Part shown: positions 15,503 through 24,606 of the stretch, one piece after another
Numbering within the stretch: the first letter of the stretch is position 1
Layout: each line of letters opens with the position of its first letter
NCBI RefSeq assembly: GCF_020524285.1
Contig: NZ_JAIVKX010000013.1
Coordinates: forward strand, 1-64,000
Direction: 5' to 3'
DNA length: 64,000 nt
Source: Alloyangia pacifica
GTDB lineage: Bacteria; Pseudomonadota; Alphaproteobacteria; Rhodobacterales; Rhodobacteraceae
Made by a program: the position numbers and the translations under genes
The notes under the pieces: model-generated
Databases searched by the model: none
What the model was told of the DNA's origin: nothing
Seen by the model: only the letters and a program-made list of their open reading frames with translations

Positions 15503-16921
15503 ATGACCTATGATCTGATCCTGCGCGGCGGCCACGTCTGCGACCCGCGCTCGGGCGTGAACGGCATTGCCGATGTCGCTTTCGAGGGGGGCAAGGTCGC
15601 CGAGGTCGCGCCGCAGATCAGCGCCGCTGCGGCGCGCGAAGAGGATGTCAGCGGGCTGCACGTGCTGCCCGGGCTGATCGACTCGCACGTCCACGTTTCG
15701 GGCTGGATGGGGGGCGCCGCCGGACACCGGATGCTGGCGCTGGCGGGGGTGACCACCGCGCTCGACATGGCCGGACCGATCGACAGCGTCATGCAGATCG
15801 CCGCGCGCACCGGCACCGGCCTCACACTGGCCTGCATCGACTACGTGCGCCCCGGCCACACCGTCGACACCACGAACCCCGAGATGCCCGAGCTCGAAGC
15901 GGCGCTGGCCCGCGCCCGCGCCGCCGGGGCGGTCGGGCTCAAGGTGCTGGGCGGGCATTTCCCGCTGACCCCCGAGGCCTCGGGCCGGGTCATCGAGCTT
16001 TGCGGGCGCGAGGGCGCACATGTCGCCTTTCACGCGGGCACGCTGGACACGCCGCAGAACCTCGACGGGCTGCGGCAGGCCTGCGAGCTTGCGGGCGGCC
16101 AGCCGCTGCACATGCCGCACGTCAACGCCTACGCACGCGGCTTCCAGGGGCCGGCGCTGCTCGAGGCCTACGAGGCAGCGCAGATCCTGGCGCGCTATCC
16201 CAACATCTGGTCCGAGAGCTACCTCGCGCCGATCAACGGCAACTCGGCGAAATGCGCCAACGGCATTCCCGAGAGCGTCGCGACCCAGCGCAACCTGATC
16301 GCCGGCGGCTACAGCGCCGACATCAAGGGCATGGAACAGGCGATCCTCGAGGGCTGGGCGCATATCCACGTCTACGAAGGCGGCGTCACCCGCCTCGAGA
16401 CCGGCGAGACGGCGGTGGCGGCATGGCGCGAGGCCGAGACCGACATCGGCATGAGCTATTTCGTCAACCCGGCCGACACCTCGATCACCCTGGCGCTGCT
16501 GCGCCGCGAGAGCGGCCGCTTCGCAATCGATGCGCTGGCCACCGACGGCGGCGGGCTGCCGCGCAACGACCTGTGCGAGCGCGGCCTCGCGCTGGTGCAT
16601 CTCAACGCGCTGAGCCTTTCGGAATTCGTGCAAAAGACCTCGGCCGAGCCGGCCCGCATGATGGGGCTTTCGGCCCGCAAGGGCCATCTCGCCCCCGGCG
16701 CGGATGCGGATGTGACGGTCATCGACCTCGAGCGCCGGCGGCCCGTGCTGAGCTTTGGCGCTGGCAGGCCGATCCTGCGCGAGGGCGAGGTTGTCGGCTC
16801 GGGCACCACCATGGTGGTGCCGCCGGAAGGCGTCGCTGCGGCCCGTGCGCTTGGCCTCGAAACGATCGTCGCCGAGTACGGGAGCTTCCGCCCTGTCCAT
16901 CATGATCAGGCGCCGAGCTGA
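15503..16921 (+). CDS. Amidohydrolase-superfamily enzyme (dihydroorotase/hydantoinase-like)
   Basis: This cytosolic metal-dependent hydrolase has 472 residues. The HxH motif is 'LPGLIDSHVHVSG' (near residue 60). A possible carbamylated Lys is 'VGLKVLGGHFPL'. Later His residues occur in 'HVAFHAGTLDT' and 'LHMPHVNAY', and the catalytic Asp in 'ALATDGGGLP'. The C-terminal barrel-return strand reads 'KGHLAPGADADVTVIDLE', as in the superfamily. ATG 15503 follows aaaggaaag. An operon with TRAP system A suggests it acts on the imported compound. Substrate not identifiable from sequence. Confidence 0.85.
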   Translation: MTYDLILRGGHVCDPRSGVNGIADVAFEGGKVAEVAPQISAAAAREEDVSGLHVLPGLIDSHVHVSGWMGGAAGHRMLALAGVTTALDMAGPIDSVMQIAARTGTGLTLACIDYVRPGHTVDTTNPEMPELEAALARARAAGAVGLKVLGGHFPLTPEASGRVIELCGREGAHVAFHAGTLDTPQNLDGLRQACELAGGQPLHMPHVNAYARGFQGPALLEAYEAAQILARYPNIWSESYLAPINGNSAKCANGIPESVATQRNLIAGGYSADIKGMEQAILEGWAHIHVYEGGVTRLETGETAVAAWREAETDIGMSYFVNPADTSITLALLRRESGRFAIDALATDGGGLPRNDLCERGLALVHLNALSLSEFVQKTSAEPARMMGLSARKGHLAPGADADVTVIDLERRRPVLSFGAGRPILREGEVVGSGTTMVVPPEGVAAARALGLETIVAEYGSFRPVHHDQAPS

Positions 16922-16951
16922 ACATCGCTGGCCGGGGCCCATGAAAGACAT

Positions 16952-16993
16952 CCCTTCCGCCGCCAGCGCGGACCCTTTCAGTGGGCGGAAGGG
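16952..16993 (+). terminator. Stem-loop downstream of amidohydrolase gene
   Basis: A 10-bp perfect stem (CCCTTCCGCC at 16952-16961 with GGCGGAAGGG at 16984-16993) encloses a 22-base loop, 30 bp after the stop codon. There is no T-run, so it would be an atypical terminator or 3'-end stabiliser. The rest of 16922-17182 shows no gene. Confidence 0.4.
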
Positions 16994-17182
16994 AAGTGCT
17001 ACAGGTGGCGGCTTGCCGGGGGAACGATCGGCCAGCTCGATAGCTGGCTTGATCGAAATGACGATCCGCACCGTCACCGCTCAGTTGAACCCGGGGCGCT
17101 TCGCGTGTCCCCTGGCTCTGCAAGCTCCCTGCTCTCGCAGAGATGTGTGGCGGGCGAGCGGACTGCCGGTCGCCCCAACCAC

Positions 17183-17890
17183 TCAGAATATCCCGTCGGT
17201 CCGGCAGTTGATGTGGATCTCCGGCACCGAGGCGGTGTTCGACAGGCCGATCGCTTCCATCACCAGATGCGCGACCTCCTCCGGCTGGGTCATCTGCTCT
17301 GCGGCTCTGCTGCCCGCGGCGGCGGTTTCGCCCATGTCGGTCGCCACGAGGCCGGGGCAGACCGCGGTGGCGCGGATGCCATGGTCCCAGCCCTCGTAGC
17401 GCAGCGCGTGGGCAAGGCCGACCGCGGCGAACTTGCTGACCGAGTAGAGCCCGGATCCGGCCGAGGCCACCCGCTTGCCTGACAGTGACCCGAGGAGGAT
17501 GACGCGGCCGCGGCCCGCGGCCTTCAGGGCGTCCCAGCTCGCCATGGCCAGCCGCCGCGGCGCGCGCAGGTTCACTTCCAGCAGGGTGTCGACCTCGGCC
17601 TCCGGGGCCTCGACGATGCTGCTCGAGGTGAATAGCCCGGCGCTTGCCACGATGGCGTCGATCCGGCCGTGCCGTGCCATGACCGCCTCGGCCCAGGCCG
17701 CCTCGGCCTCGCGGTCGGTCGCGTCGTAGGCGAAGGTGTCGAGCAGGGCGGGATCAAGCCCCTCCGGCACGCGCGCGGGGTCGCGCAGCCCGAGGCTCAC
17801 GTGCCAGCCGAGGGCCTGCGCCGCGCGGGCGATCTCGGCGCCGATCCCTCGGCTGCCGCCGGTGAGCATCATTACGGGGCGGTCGGTCAT
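17183..17890 (-). CDS. SDR-family NAD(P)-dependent oxidoreductase
   Basis: This classical short-chain dehydrogenase has 235 residues. The cofactor glycine motif is 'TGGSRGIG' (residues 10-17), the structural motif is 'VASAGLF' (an NNAG variant), and the catalytic Ser/Tyr-x3-Lys appear in 'LLGSLSGKRV' and 'GLYSVSKFAAV'. 'AVCPGLVATDM' is the typical C-terminal substrate loop. It starts at ATG 17890 behind aaaggatcc. It is the last gene of the long minus-strand run and lies 23 bp after the large permease of TRAP system B, so it may act on the transported compound. Substrate unknown. Confidence 0.88.
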   Translation of the reverse strand: MTDRPVMMLTGGSRGIGAEIARAAQALGWHVSLGLRDPARVPEGLDPALLDTFAYDATDREAEAAWAEAVMARHGRIDAIVASAGLFTSSSIVEAPEAEVDTLLEVNLRAPRRLAMASWDALKAAGRGRVILLGSLSGKRVASAGSGLYSVSKFAAVGLAHALRYEGWDHGIRATAVCPGLVATDMGETAAAGSRAAEQMTQPEEVAHLVMEAIGLSNTASVPEIHINCRTDGIF

Positions 17891-17913
17891 GGTGGATCCT
17901 TTCGGTCAGTGGG

Positions 17914-19221
17914 TCAGTAGGCCAGAGACGGCAGCCAGAGCGTCAGCGCCGGAAACAGGATCAGGATCAGCAATGTCGCGAGATCCATCAACAGGAACCA
18001 CCAGATGCCGCGGAAGATCTCGGGCAGGGTCACCGCGTTGTTCAGCGCGCCGTTGATCATGTAGACGTTGAGCCCGATCGGCGGCGTCACGAGGCCGATC
18101 TCCAGCAGCTTGACGATGATGATGCCGAACCAGATCGCGTCGATCCCGGTGGTCTGCACCAGCGGCACGAGGATCGGAAGGGTCAGCAGCAGCAGGCCGA
18201 TGGAGTCGATCAGCATGCCCAGCACGAGATAGATCACCGCCACCGCGAAGAGGATCCACCAGGTCTCGCTGCTGACCGAGAGGATCGCGTTGGAGAAGGC
18301 CGTGGGCAGGCCCGAGAGCGCGAGGAAGCGGGTGAAGAACAGCGAGCCGATCAGGATGATGAAGATCGACCCGGTGGAGATCACCGCCTGGGTCACCGCC
18401 TCGATCACCGCGGCGCGGGTGAGCTTGCCGCGCACCGCGCTGATCACCGCCGCGAAGAAGGCGCCGAGCGCCCCGGCCTCGGTGGGCGAGAAGGCGCCCG
18501 AGAAGATGCCGCCCAGCACCAGCAGGATCAGCGTCGGCAGCGGCCAGACATCCCGCAGCGCCGCGCGGCGCTCTTGCTCGGTCGGCGGCGGCGGGGTCTC
18601 GCCCGCGAGCGACGGGTTCAGCTTCACGCGGGTGACGATCATCGCCATGTAGATCAGCGCCGAGAGGATGCCGGGGACAAAGCCCGCCATGAACAGCTGT
18701 CCGACCGAGACCTGCGCGTAGACGCCGTAGAGGATCAGCAGCACCGAGGGCGGGATCAGCGAACCCAGCGTGCCCGAGGCGGCGATGGTGCCGGTGGCGA
18801 GCCCGCGGTCGTAGCCCTGCTTGAGCATCTCCGGCACCGCCATGCGCGACATCGCCGAGGCGGTGGCGACCGATGAGCCCGAGGCCGCCGCGAAGAAGGC
18901 GCAGGCGCCGACGGAGGTGATCGCCAGCCCGCCCGGCAGCCGCGCGAGGTAGAGCCGCAGCGACAGGAACAGCCCGCGCGTCATGTCCGTCGCGGAGCAC
19001 AGAAAGCCCATCAGCAGGAACATCGGCGCCGCCGACAGCTCCCATTGCCCGACGTAGTCGAAGGGGGTGGCCGAAATCATCCCCCAGGCGACGTTCATGT
19101 TGAACATCTGCGAGATGCCGACGATGGAGACGAGCCCGAGCGAGAGGCCGATTGGCACGCGCAGGGCGATCAGCACGAGGGCGACGACGGTGCCGAGAAT
19201 GCCGATATCGAGATTGCTCAT
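17914..19221 (-). CDS. TRAP transporter large permease (DctM), system B
   Basis: This is a 435-residue large permease with about twelve hydrophobic segments. Signatures include 'LSAAPMFLLMGFLCSATDMTRGL', 'AFFAAASGSSVATASAMSRM', 'GTLGSLIPPSVLLILYGVYA', 'FSPTEAGALGAFFAAVISA' and 'VTPPIGLNVYMINGAL'. It starts at ATG 19221, 21 bp after the small permease. It takes Na+ symport of the DctP-bound ligand across the inner membrane. Confidence 0.93.
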   Translation of the reverse strand: MSNLDIGILGTVVALVLIALRVPIGLSLGLVSIVGISQMFNMNVAWGMISATPFDYVGQWELSAAPMFLLMGFLCSATDMTRGLFLSLRLYLARLPGGLAITSVGACAFFAAASGSSVATASAMSRMAVPEMLKQGYDRGLATGTIAASGTLGSLIPPSVLLILYGVYAQVSVGQLFMAGFVPGILSALIYMAMIVTRVKLNPSLAGETPPPPTEQERRAALRDVWPLPTLILLVLGGIFSGAFSPTEAGALGAFFAAVISAVRGKLTRAAVIEAVTQAVISTGSIFIILIGSLFFTRFLALSGLPTAFSNAILSVSSETWWILFAVAVIYLVLGMLIDSIGLLLLTLPILVPLVQTTGIDAIWFGIIIVKLLEIGLVTPPIGLNVYMINGALNNAVTLPEIFRGIWWFLLMDLATLLILILFPALTLWLPSLAY

Positions 19222-19242
19222 GGTTTCAGTCCCTCTCGGCGG

Positions 19243-19728
19243 TTACAGCGCGCGCCGCAGCGTCGCGGATTTCAGCAGGTTCGACAGCACCGCCAGCCAG
19301 ATGCCCGCGAAGCCGACCGGCAGCGCCCAGCGGGCGGGCCAGATGTAGAAGGTGAAGTTGCTCATCGCCTCTTCGGCGCGGGTCGTGGCGCTGAGGGCGT
19401 CCTGCGCCGACTGCCAGAACAGCAGGCCGAAGAAGACGAGCCCGAGCACGCAGGCCAGCAGGTAGAGCGCAAGCTGCACGCCCTGCGGCATCATCTTGGC
19501 GAAGAGATCGACGCGGATGTGTTCGCCGCGCAGCTCGACGTAGCCGAGCGACAGGAAGACGATCACCACCATGTAGTAGTAGGAGACGATCTCGAGCGTG
19601 CCGATGAGCCGGCCATCGAAGAAGTACCGCAGCGCCACGTCGGTGGTGATATGGGCCATCATCAGCAGCATGAAGGCGCAGGCGAGCGCCATGACGGCGC
19701 GGTTGGTCCAGCGGATCAGGGCGTGCAT
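19243..19728 (-). CDS. TRAP transporter small permease (DctQ), system B
   Basis: The protein (161 aa) has four predicted membrane segments. DctQ-like features include 'TDVALRYFFDGRLIGTLEIV', 'SLGYVELRGEHIRVDLFAKM' and a C-terminal 'WPARWALPVGFAGIWLAVLSN'. ATG 19728 follows the strong ribosome binding site aggaggtg. The gene lies 72 bp after dctP, and a GC-rich hairpin occupies that gap. Confidence 0.9.
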   Translation of the reverse strand: MHALIRWTNRAVMALACAFMLLMMAHITTDVALRYFFDGRLIGTLEIVSYYYMVVIVFLSLGYVELRGEHIRVDLFAKMMPQGVQLALYLLACVLGLVFFGLLFWQSAQDALSATTRAEEAMSNFTFYIWPARWALPVGFAGIWLAVLSNLLKSATLRRAL

Positions 19729-19755
19729 CGCGGCACCTCCTTTGGCGTGCGGGCA

Positions 19756-19779
19756 CAGGGGCCCGTCGCGGGGCCCCTG
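19756..19779 (-). promoter_or_regulatory. Intercistronic stem-loop after dctP of system B
   Basis: A 9-bp perfect stem (CAGGGGCCC / GGGCCCCTG) with a 6-base loop sits 21 bp after the dctP stop and before the dctQ ribosome binding site. Without a T-run it is more likely an mRNA stability or processing element that raises binding-protein yield than a terminator. Confidence 0.5.
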
Positions 19780-19800
19780 ACGTTTCCGATGCGGGTGGGG

Positions 19801-20919
19801 TTACTTGAGGCCGTAGCTGGCCGGATCGAGATCGCCGTAGATCTCGGACATCGCCAGCGCGGTCAGCGCGTCCTCGTCCGCGGTATCGACCTCGGCCAGC
19901 AGCGCGGTCCACTTGTCCATCGTGGCGCGGAAGTCGTCGATCACCGCCTGGGCGTCGGTCAGCCCGTAGGTCTCGGCCGCCTTGTCGTAGACGCCTTCGA
20001 GCGTCTTGGCGCGGAATTCCTCGACCGAGGCGGCGAGATCGGCCTCCGGCTCGTAGACGTTGCCGCCCTTGTCCTTGGCGGTCTCCAGCGCGGCCTCGGC
20101 CTGTGCGGTGTAGTTGATGATCATCCGTGCCATCGACCGGGCCGAGGCCTGCATGAACACGCCGCGCTGCTCGGCGCTCAGCCCGGACCAGAAACCGGGA
20201 TTGACGCCCCAGTTCGGCCCCGACCAGTACATGCCGGTCGGCAGCAGCGTGGTGTGCTCGGCCACTTCCAGCAGCGAGCGGTCCACAAGGTCGTTGGCGG
20301 CGTTGGTGGCGCAGTCGAGCGTGCCGCGCTCGAGACCGGTGTACATCTCCGACGAGGGCACGTTGACGGGCACGCCGCCCGCGTCCTCGACCCAGGCCGA
20401 GACGGCGGAGCCGGCGGTGCGGATGCGCTTGCCCTTCAGCTCGGCAAGATTGCGCACCGGCTCGGCGCACATGAGGATGTAGGGCGGGGTGGCGTAGGCG
20501 CCGAGATAGACGATGCCCTGATCGTCCCATTCCGCCAGTTGCGCGTCATTGTGCATCGAGAAATCGGCGACGGCAAAGATCGCGGTGATCGGGTCGGCAT
20601 AGTTGAAGCCCAGTTCCTGCACCGCGTTCGCCACGGGCAGGTCCGAGGGGGTGTAGATCGCGGCGTGGTGGCCGACCTGCACGACGTTGTCGCGGATGCC
20701 CTGCATCGAGGCGCGCGGCGCCAGAAGCACGGTGCCGGTGAAGACCTGCGGCGCCAGTTCACCGCCGGACAGGTCCTTCACGATCTCGGCCCATTCGGTG
20801 TAGCCGTATTTCGCCAGCGGGTGCTGCGCGTCGTAGAAGGTGTTGGCGATGAAATCGGTCGCCAGCGCAGGACTTGCAAGCACGCTGGCGAGCAGCGTGG
20901 TGGTCAGGAAGGTCTTCAT
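19801..20919 (-). CDS. TRAP transporter periplasmic binding protein (DctP), system B
   Basis: This precursor has 372 residues with signal peptide 'MKTFLTTTLLASVLASPALA'. DctP features are 'HPLAKYGYTEWAEIVKDLSGG', 'AKGKRIRTAG'-type ligand Arg ('ELKGKRIRTAGSAVSAW'), and 'YTGLERGTLDCATNAANDL'. The mature protein is slightly longer than the usual 300-330 residues and belongs to the type (C4-dicarboxylate and aromatic acid-like) with an extended C-terminal helix. Start ATG 20919 follows cggagagag. It is preceded by an amidohydrolase gene 66 bp upstream. Ligand unknown. Confidence 0.92.
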   Translation of the reverse strand: MKTFLTTTLLASVLASPALATDFIANTFYDAQHPLAKYGYTEWAEIVKDLSGGELAPQVFTGTVLLAPRASMQGIRDNVVQVGHHAAIYTPSDLPVANAVQELGFNYADPITAIFAVADFSMHNDAQLAEWDDQGIVYLGAYATPPYILMCAEPVRNLAELKGKRIRTAGSAVSAWVEDAGGVPVNVPSSEMYTGLERGTLDCATNAANDLVDRSLLEVAEHTTLLPTGMYWSGPNWGVNPGFWSGLSAEQRGVFMQASARSMARMIINYTAQAEAALETAKDKGGNVYEPEADLAASVEEFRAKTLEGVYDKAAETYGLTDAQAVIDDFRATMDKWTALLAEVDTADEDALTALAMSEIYGDLDPASYGLK

Positions 20920-20985
20920 GTCTCTCTCCGGGTTGGTCTGCGGGCGGCCGATGGCGCCCGCGCTGGGGATTTTTCTATTGGCTAT

Positions 20986-22221
20986 TTAGAGGCTTGCCGC
21001 CTTCTTGATTGCGCGGCCGCCCTGCATGATCAGCGGCATGTGCGCGCCTTGACCGGTCAGCAGGTCGAGGTTTTCCAGCGGGTTGCCCTCGACCGCGATG
21101 ATGTCGGCATGGGCGCCCGGGGCGATCACGCCGACTTCGCCTTCCATGCGCAGAACCTTGGCCGCGTCCACGGTGGCGGAGCGGATTACCGCGTCGGCGG
21201 GGATGTAGCGCCCGCGCAGCGGGAATTCGCCCGACTGCTCGGTCTGCATGCCGCCCAGCAGGTCCGAGCCGTAGCCCATGGTCACGCCCGCCTCGTGCAG
21301 CTTGACCACGCGCTCGAGCCCGGCCTCGCGCACGTCGGAAACCTTGGCCACCGACTCCGGCGGCAGGCCGAACTCGGCGCCCTTGCGGGCCAGCAGGTCG
21401 TAGGTGATGTTGGTCGGGACCACCACGGCCCCTTCGCGGGCAACGCGCTTGATGGTCTCGTCGCCGATCAGGTTGCCGTGCTCGATGCAGGTGATGCCGC
21501 AGTCCAGCGCCCGCACGATGGCTTCGTCGGCATAGAGATGCGCGGCGACATAGGTGCCAAAGCCATTCGCGACCTCGACGAGGGCGGTGAGTTCGTCGAC
21601 CGAGTAGACGAGGTAGCCGACCGGGTCGGAGGGCGAGGACACGCCGCCGTCCGCCATCACCTTGAGGAACTGCGCGCCGCCCTTCAGCTCTTCGCGCGCG
21701 GCGCGCAGCAGCTCGGGCTTGCCGTCACAGATGCGCCCCAGCGTGCCGAGCGCCTGCGCGTACCAGCCGACGTCGCGGTTGTCGTAGGGCCCGCGGTAGT
21801 CGGTGTGCCCGCCGGTCTGGCTCAGCGCCTTGCCGCAGATCACCAGGCGCGGCGCGGTGAAGTGACCTTCCTCCATGGCCAGCTGCAGGCCGCGGTCGGC
21901 ACCGCCGAGGTCCCGCACCGTGGTAAAGCCGCGCATGATCATGTTCTTCATCAGCGTCGCGGCACGCGCGGCCACCAGCGAGGAGGGCAGCGAGGCATTG
22001 AGCCCGAGGTTCGCCGTGGAGGCGATGGTGTGGACGTGGCAGTCGATCAGCCCGGGCATCACCGTCAGCCCGTCGAGGTCCAGGTCGTCCTCTGCGGTGA
22101 AGGCGACCGAGGCGCCGACCTCGCGGATGCGGCCATCCTCGATGGCGATCTGCATCGGGTCGGTCGGCTCGGGCGAGGTGCCGTCGACGATGCGGGCGTT
22201 CTTGATCAGCAGGGTGGTCAT
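20986..22221 (-). CDS. Amidohydrolase-superfamily enzyme (imidazolonepropionase/prolidase-like)
   Basis: This is a 411-residue binuclear-type amidohydrolase. 'MPGLIDCHVHTIAST' gives HxH (near residue 60), 'QFLKVMADGGVSSP' a likely carbamylated Lys, 'YVAAHLYADEAI' and 'CIEHGNLI' the later His residues, and 'MGYGSDLLGGM' the catalytic Asp. 'GVIAPGAHADIIAVEGNPLENL' is the standard C-terminal strand. This subtype covers Xaa-Pro/Xaa-Arg dipeptidases and related amide hydrolases. It sits between TRAP systems C and B, so it probably processes a TRAP cargo. It is not closely similar to the system A amidohydrolase. Confidence 0.87.
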   Translation of the reverse strand: MTTLLIKNARIVDGTSPEPTDPMQIAIEDGRIREVGASVAFTAEDDLDLDGLTVMPGLIDCHVHTIASTANLGLNASLPSSLVAARAATLMKNMIMRGFTTVRDLGGADRGLQLAMEEGHFTAPRLVICGKALSQTGGHTDYRGPYDNRDVGWYAQALGTLGRICDGKPELLRAAREELKGGAQFLKVMADGGVSSPSDPVGYLVYSVDELTALVEVANGFGTYVAAHLYADEAIVRALDCGITCIEHGNLIGDETIKRVAREGAVVVPTNITYDLLARKGAEFGLPPESVAKVSDVREAGLERVVKLHEAGVTMGYGSDLLGGMQTEQSGEFPLRGRYIPADAVIRSATVDAAKVLRMEGEVGVIAPGAHADIIAVEGNPLENLDLLTGQGAHMPLIMQGGRAIKKAASL

Positions 22222-22241
22222 CTTGGTCGTCCTTTCGGGGG

Positions 22242-22724
22242 TCAGATCAGCGCCGGTGCGAGGGTTTGGGCGATGAGGGTCATGTCCGCCATGTCATCGG
22301 GGCTGTAGGCATCGCGCGCATCGTTCAGCGACAGCACGCCGACGCAGCGCCCGGCCCAGAGCACCGGCGCGCAGGCGCAGGCCTCGCAGCCTTTCGACAG
22401 GATCAGCTCGGCGTCCGGAAAGGCCCAGAGCACGTCCTCGCGCGAGTTGCCGAGCCAGCTCTGCCCGCCATCCAGCACCACCTTGCCCCATTCGGTCAGC
22501 CCCATGGGCTTGAGCGCGCCGGTCGGGTAGTCGGGCTCGGAGCTGTGCATCCGCATGACATTCCCGGTGCCCGGCAGGTTCTTCAGCACGGTCAGGAAGC
22601 GAAAGCCGAAACGCTCGGCGCAGGCATCCTGAACCGCGCGGAACAGGGTGTGGGGCTGGTTCAGCTGGGCCTGCGCGCGCAGCAGCGCGGCAAGATCGGT
22701 GGCAGGAAGGGCAGGGGAGGTCAT
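22242..22724 (-). CDS. GAF domain protein
   Basis: This small protein of 160 residues is almost entirely one GAF domain ('LFRAVQDACAERFGFRFLTVLK', 'SEPDYPTGALKPMGLTEWGKVV', 'CACAPVLWAGRCVGVLSLNDA', 'MTLIAQTLAPALI'). It has no kinase, cyclase or DNA-binding domain. The cysteine cluster 'KGCEACACAP' is notable. Stand-alone GAF proteins can bind small ligands or act as sensors. It starts 4 bp after the dctM gene of system C and lies 20 bp before the amidohydrolase gene, so it is an integral member of the operon. A sensing or ligand-processing role is inference. Confidence 0.8.
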   Translation of the reverse strand: MTSPALPATDLAALLRAQAQLNQPHTLFRAVQDACAERFGFRFLTVLKNLPGTGNVMRMHSSEPDYPTGALKPMGLTEWGKVVLDGGQSWLGNSREDVLWAFPDAELILSKGCEACACAPVLWAGRCVGVLSLNDARDAYSPDDMADMTLIAQTLAPALI

Positions 22725-22728
22725 TGTC

Positions 22729-24039
22729 TTATCCGTAGAAGAAGTTCGGAAGCCACAGGGCGATCCCCGGGAAGGCGGCGAGCAGCGCGACCCCGATGAG
22801 CATAAGCACGAAGAAGGGCAGCGCGGCGCGGGCGACGTAGCTGATCGAGCGGCCAGAGATGCCCTGCAGCACGAAGAGGTTGAAACCGACGGGCGGCGTG
22901 ACCTGCGCCATCTCGACCATCAGCACGAGGTAGACGCCGAACCAGATCGGATCGAAGCCTGCCTGCAGCGCCAGCGGCAGGGAGATCGGCAGGCTCATCA
23001 CGACGATCGACGTGCCGTCGAGGAAGAAGCCCAGCCCGAGGTAGAACAGCGACAGCACCACCAGAAGCCCCCAGGGCGGCAGGTCCAGCGCCGCGATCCC
23101 GTCTGCGACATCCGCCGGGATGTGCAGGTAGCCGATCGCGGTGGACATGAAGGCGGCGGTGATCAGGATCGAGCACACCATGGTCGAGGTCCGCAGCGCG
23201 CCCATCAGCGTGTCGCGCAGCAGGGTCAAGGATAGCTGGCCCGTCACCGCGGCGATGGCGATGGCGGCGATGACGCCAACGGCGGCGGCCTCGGATGGGG
23301 TCGCGATCCCGGTGTAGATCGAGCCCAGAACGATTGTCATCAGCACCACCAGCGGTGCCAGGTCCCAGAGCGCACGCAGGAAATCCATCGCGTTGCGGGT
23401 CTCGCGCTTGGCCGGCACCAGGCCCGGGTTCATCTTCGCCCGCAGCATGATGTAGCCCGAGTAGAGCGCGGTGATCATCAGCCCCGGCAGCACGCCGGCG
23501 GCGAAGAGGCGCGAAATCGATTGCTCGGCGAGGATGCCGTAGACGATCATCACGATCGACGGCGGGATGAGCAGGCCCAGGCTGCCCGCGCCGGCCAGCG
23601 AGCCCAGCGACAGACGGTCGTCGTAGCCGCGCTGGCCCAGCTCGCGCGTGGTGATCCGGCCCACGGTCGCCGTGGTGGCCGGCGACGAGCCGGAGACCGC
23701 GGCAAACAGCGTGCAGCCCAGCACGTTGGTGTGCAGCAGGCGGCCGGGGATGTAGTCGACAAAGGGCGACAGGCCGCGGAACAGCCGGGTCGAGATGTCG
23801 GTGCGGAAGATGATCTCGCCCATCCAGATGAACATCGGGATGGCCGACAGCTCCCAACTGGTGGAGTAGCGGTAGATGATCCCCGCCGCGATCGAACCGA
23901 TGCGCGACAGGTCCATCCCGTGCAGGAAGAACAGGGCCGAGGTGGCGACCAGCGCCAGCGAGATGAAGACCCAGACGCCGAGGCCAAGGAACAGCAGAAG
24001 GAAGGCCAGCGTGGCGGCCGCGGTCAGGAGCGTGTCCAT
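22729..24039 (-). CDS. TRAP transporter large permease (DctM), system C
   Basis: This 436-residue large permease starts at ATG 24039 with 'MDTLLTAAATLAFLLLFLGL'; a longer upstream frame overlaps the small permease and is not coding. Signatures are 'LSAIPMFIWMGEIIFRTDIS', 'LFAAVSGSSPATTATVGRI', 'GSLGLLIPPSIVMIVYGILA', 'ATPSEAAAVGVIAAIAIA' and 'VTPPVGFNLFVLQGI'. It ends 4 bp before the GAF gene. About twelve hydrophobic segments are visible. Confidence 0.93.
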   Translation of the reverse strand: MDTLLTAAATLAFLLLFLGLGVWVFISLALVATSALFFLHGMDLSRIGSIAAGIIYRYSTSWELSAIPMFIWMGEIIFRTDISTRLFRGLSPFVDYIPGRLLHTNVLGCTLFAAVSGSSPATTATVGRITTRELGQRGYDDRLSLGSLAGAGSLGLLIPPSIVMIVYGILAEQSISRLFAAGVLPGLMITALYSGYIMLRAKMNPGLVPAKRETRNAMDFLRALWDLAPLVVLMTIVLGSIYTGIATPSEAAAVGVIAAIAIAAVTGQLSLTLLRDTLMGALRTSTMVCSILITAAFMSTAIGYLHIPADVADGIAALDLPPWGLLVVLSLFYLGLGFFLDGTSIVVMSLPISLPLALQAGFDPIWFGVYLVLMVEMAQVTPPVGFNLFVLQGISGRSISYVARAALPFFVLMLIGVALLAAFPGIALWLPNFFYG

Positions 24040-24062
24040 GTGATCTCTCCGTGTGTGGCGGC

Positions 24063-24587
24063 TTATTCGACCGGCGTGGCCAGCGGCGTGCGCGGCGCGG
24101 GCGAGGGGTGACCGGTGATATGGCGCAGACCGTGCGCCAGCGCGGCGAGCGCGAAGACCCCGAGCCCGACCATGACGGCGCTTTCGGGGATCCAGGTCGG
24201 CACGGCGGCGACCGAGGAGGAGACGGTGCCCCGCGACCATGCCCGCGCAACGCGGATCCAGAACATCCAGGCCAGACCGGCAGAGAGCGCGCAGGCCACC
24301 AGGGCCGCGGCGGCGGTCATCAGATGCTGCGCGCGCTGCGGCAGGCGGTCGAGCACGAGGCCGACGCGGATCAGGTCGCCATGTTCGAGCACGTAGCCCA
24401 GCGACCAGATCACGCAGATGCTGATCGCGTAGCCGACGAACTCGTCGAGCACGAAGGTCGAGGTGGCGAAAAAGCTCCGCAGGATGATCTCGTAGGCGAT
24501 ATGGCCCACCATGTAGACCAGGCCACATGCGGCGATCACGGCAGCCAGTCGCGACAGGGCGAAAACGCCGGAATAGAAGCGGGTCAT
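24063..24587 (-). CDS. TRAP transporter small permease (DctQ), system C
   Basis: The protein has 174 residues and four membrane segments, with 'FVLDEFVGYAISICVIWSLGY' as the DctQ signature region and 'HGDLIRVGLVLDRLP' after it. ATG 24587 was chosen because it is preceded by cccggagctc on the minus strand and begins 'MTRFYSGVFALSR'; an upstream in-frame start at 24629 runs into the terminator hairpin. It follows dctP with a 70-bp gap that contains that hairpin. Confidence 0.88.
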   Translation of the reverse strand: MTRFYSGVFALSRLAAVIAACGLVYMVGHIAYEIILRSFFATSTFVLDEFVGYAISICVIWSLGYVLEHGDLIRVGLVLDRLPQRAQHLMTAAAALVACALSAGLAWMFWIRVARAWSRGTVSSSVAAVPTWIPESAVMVGLGVFALAALAHGLRHITGHPSPAPRTPLATPVE

Positions 24588-24606
24588 GCGGAGCTCCGGG
24601 GGAAGG

